Source: Oopsacas minuta (Eukaryota > Porifera > Hexactinellida > Lyssacinosida > Leucopsacidae). Taken from it: a DNA stretch of 64,000 nucleotides. Shown here in pieces: positions 63,468 to 64,000 of this stretch. The translations under genes and the position numbers were made by a program. Under the pieces are notes generated by a model. It searched no databases, was not told where the DNA came from, and was given only the letters and a program-made list of their open reading frames with translations. Where the stretch lies: positions 23,292 to 87,291 of the forward strand of contig JAKMXF010000017.1 of assembly GCA_024704765.1 (NCBI GenBank). The letters are read 5' to 3'. Position 1 is the stretch's first letter. Each line of letters starts with the position of its first letter.

Positions 63468-64000
63468 ATGGCAACTGGGAGTTCTAGTACCTATGAATAT
63501 GGCATGGACCAACGATTTGAGGTATGTATTCCTTATTATTACGATAATTTGCCTAAGTTTAAGCTGAATATTTATAGAATACGATGATTAGAAGGCATTA
63601 TTCCAAGAAATACGAAAAAATTCAAAAAATTAAATTTTTATGAGTGAATTTTAATTCGCAAACTTCGAAGGATTATTTCCTTTGATGAGATATATAAACT
63701 GGACTCTTATTTTTACTATTATTTGGCACCATATATAGTTATATTTTAGTAGGCCATGGTTTAAGCTAATGAATTCAATAATTTTTGCCAATCTAATCTT
63801 TCATGTAATACATTTCCATAGAGTATCCAGCTGTCCTCAACAGATCAACAAGATGGAGAAACTGGAGTTTACATTGATATTGAAACAGATTATATTCAAC
63901 CGAAAACCGAAGATGATATTCCCCATCGCGAAATTCCAAAAGAAATTAGTTCATCAGTTGAAGAGAAGTTAGATACTTTTACTTCTTTTCAGGTATCATG
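63468..64000 (+). CDS. Partial gene with tyrosine-motif product, first visible exons
   Basis: Two phase-0 exons. The first, 63468-63521, is ATG-started (or continues from an acceptor ...actatag) and encodes 18 residues ending STYEYGMDQRFE before donor GAG|GTATGT. The second, 63831-63992, encodes 54 acidic residues with GVYIDIETDYIQP and KEISSSVEEKL, between acceptor gtatccag and donor CAG|GTATCA. The gene continues beyond the window. The tyrosine-rich acidic style resembles the juxtamembrane tails of genes A and B, but no domain is visible and the family is unknown. Confidence 0.5.

Noticed and set aside
1-64000. CRISPR arrays, bacterial operons, rRNA or tRNA genes
   Set aside because: No regularly spaced repeat-spacer pattern, no Shine-Dalgarno-led gene strings and no cloverleaf sequence were seen; genes are eukaryotic in structure.

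Overview
The window looks like nuclear DNA of an early-branching animal, most likely a demosponge. The basis is: AT-rich sequence; compact genes with short GT-AG introns (down to about 48 nt) beside several completely intronless genes; animal-only domain combinations (C-type lectin plus Ig plus receptor tyrosine phosphatase, a caspase fold, TRIM-NHL-like repeats, a BLTP1/Tweek bridge protein); and many MITEs and hAT, Tc1/mariner and Transib/RAG1-like remnants. The species is inferred, not proven.

Layout. 0.7-2.1 kb: intronless MATE transporter (-). 2.1-5.2 kb: two orphan exon candidates, a foldback element and mostly featureless DNA. 5.2-19.3 kb: receptor gene A (-). It has a signal peptide exon, six C-type lectin exons in three pairs, two Ig-like exons and a last large exon with a third Ig-like segment, a membrane helix, a tyrosine-rich tail and one catalytically dead phosphatase domain. 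An in-frame TGA interrupts the tail; it lies inside a possible 51-nt mini-intron. Its 5-kb last intron holds two broken NHL copies. 19.6-30.6 kb: receptor gene B (-), a tandem paralogue with an almost identical ectodomain but a different membrane helix and tail, carrying an intact active phosphatase domain (D1) and a dead one (D2). 31.7-32.9 kb: intronless multi-pass membrane protein (-), with an inverted, internally deleted copy at 33.5-34.0 kb. 34.0-39.1 kb: a 5.1-kb hAT-bounded composite with a perfect 8-bp target duplication, containing a hAT deletion derivative, a frameshifted TRIM-NHL-like pseudogene and a 3.0-kb Transib/RAG1-like transposon whose termini begin CACAGTG. 40.2-41.3 kb: caspase-like gene (-). 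43.1-43.7 kb: a possible TMEM184/OST-alpha-like relic. 46.2-57.1 kb: an 11-kb intronless BLTP1/KIAA1109/Tweek gene (+). 57.7-62.0 kb: intronless zinc-finger SF1 helicase of the HELZ type (+). 62.6-63.4 kb: a dispersed repeat split by a 443-bp long hairpin element. 63.47-64.0 kb: the first visible exons of another plus-strand gene with a tyrosine-containing product.

The most interesting system is the A/B receptor pair. The same lectin/Ig ectodomain is joined to opposite types of cytoplasmic module: an active tyrosine phosphatase in B, and in A a tail with a consensus ITAM spacing, YxxM motifs and a pseudophosphatase. This is the logic of paired immune receptors, and the abrupt fall in similarity at the ectodomain/membrane boundary suggests that the ectodomains are being homogenised while the tails diverge.
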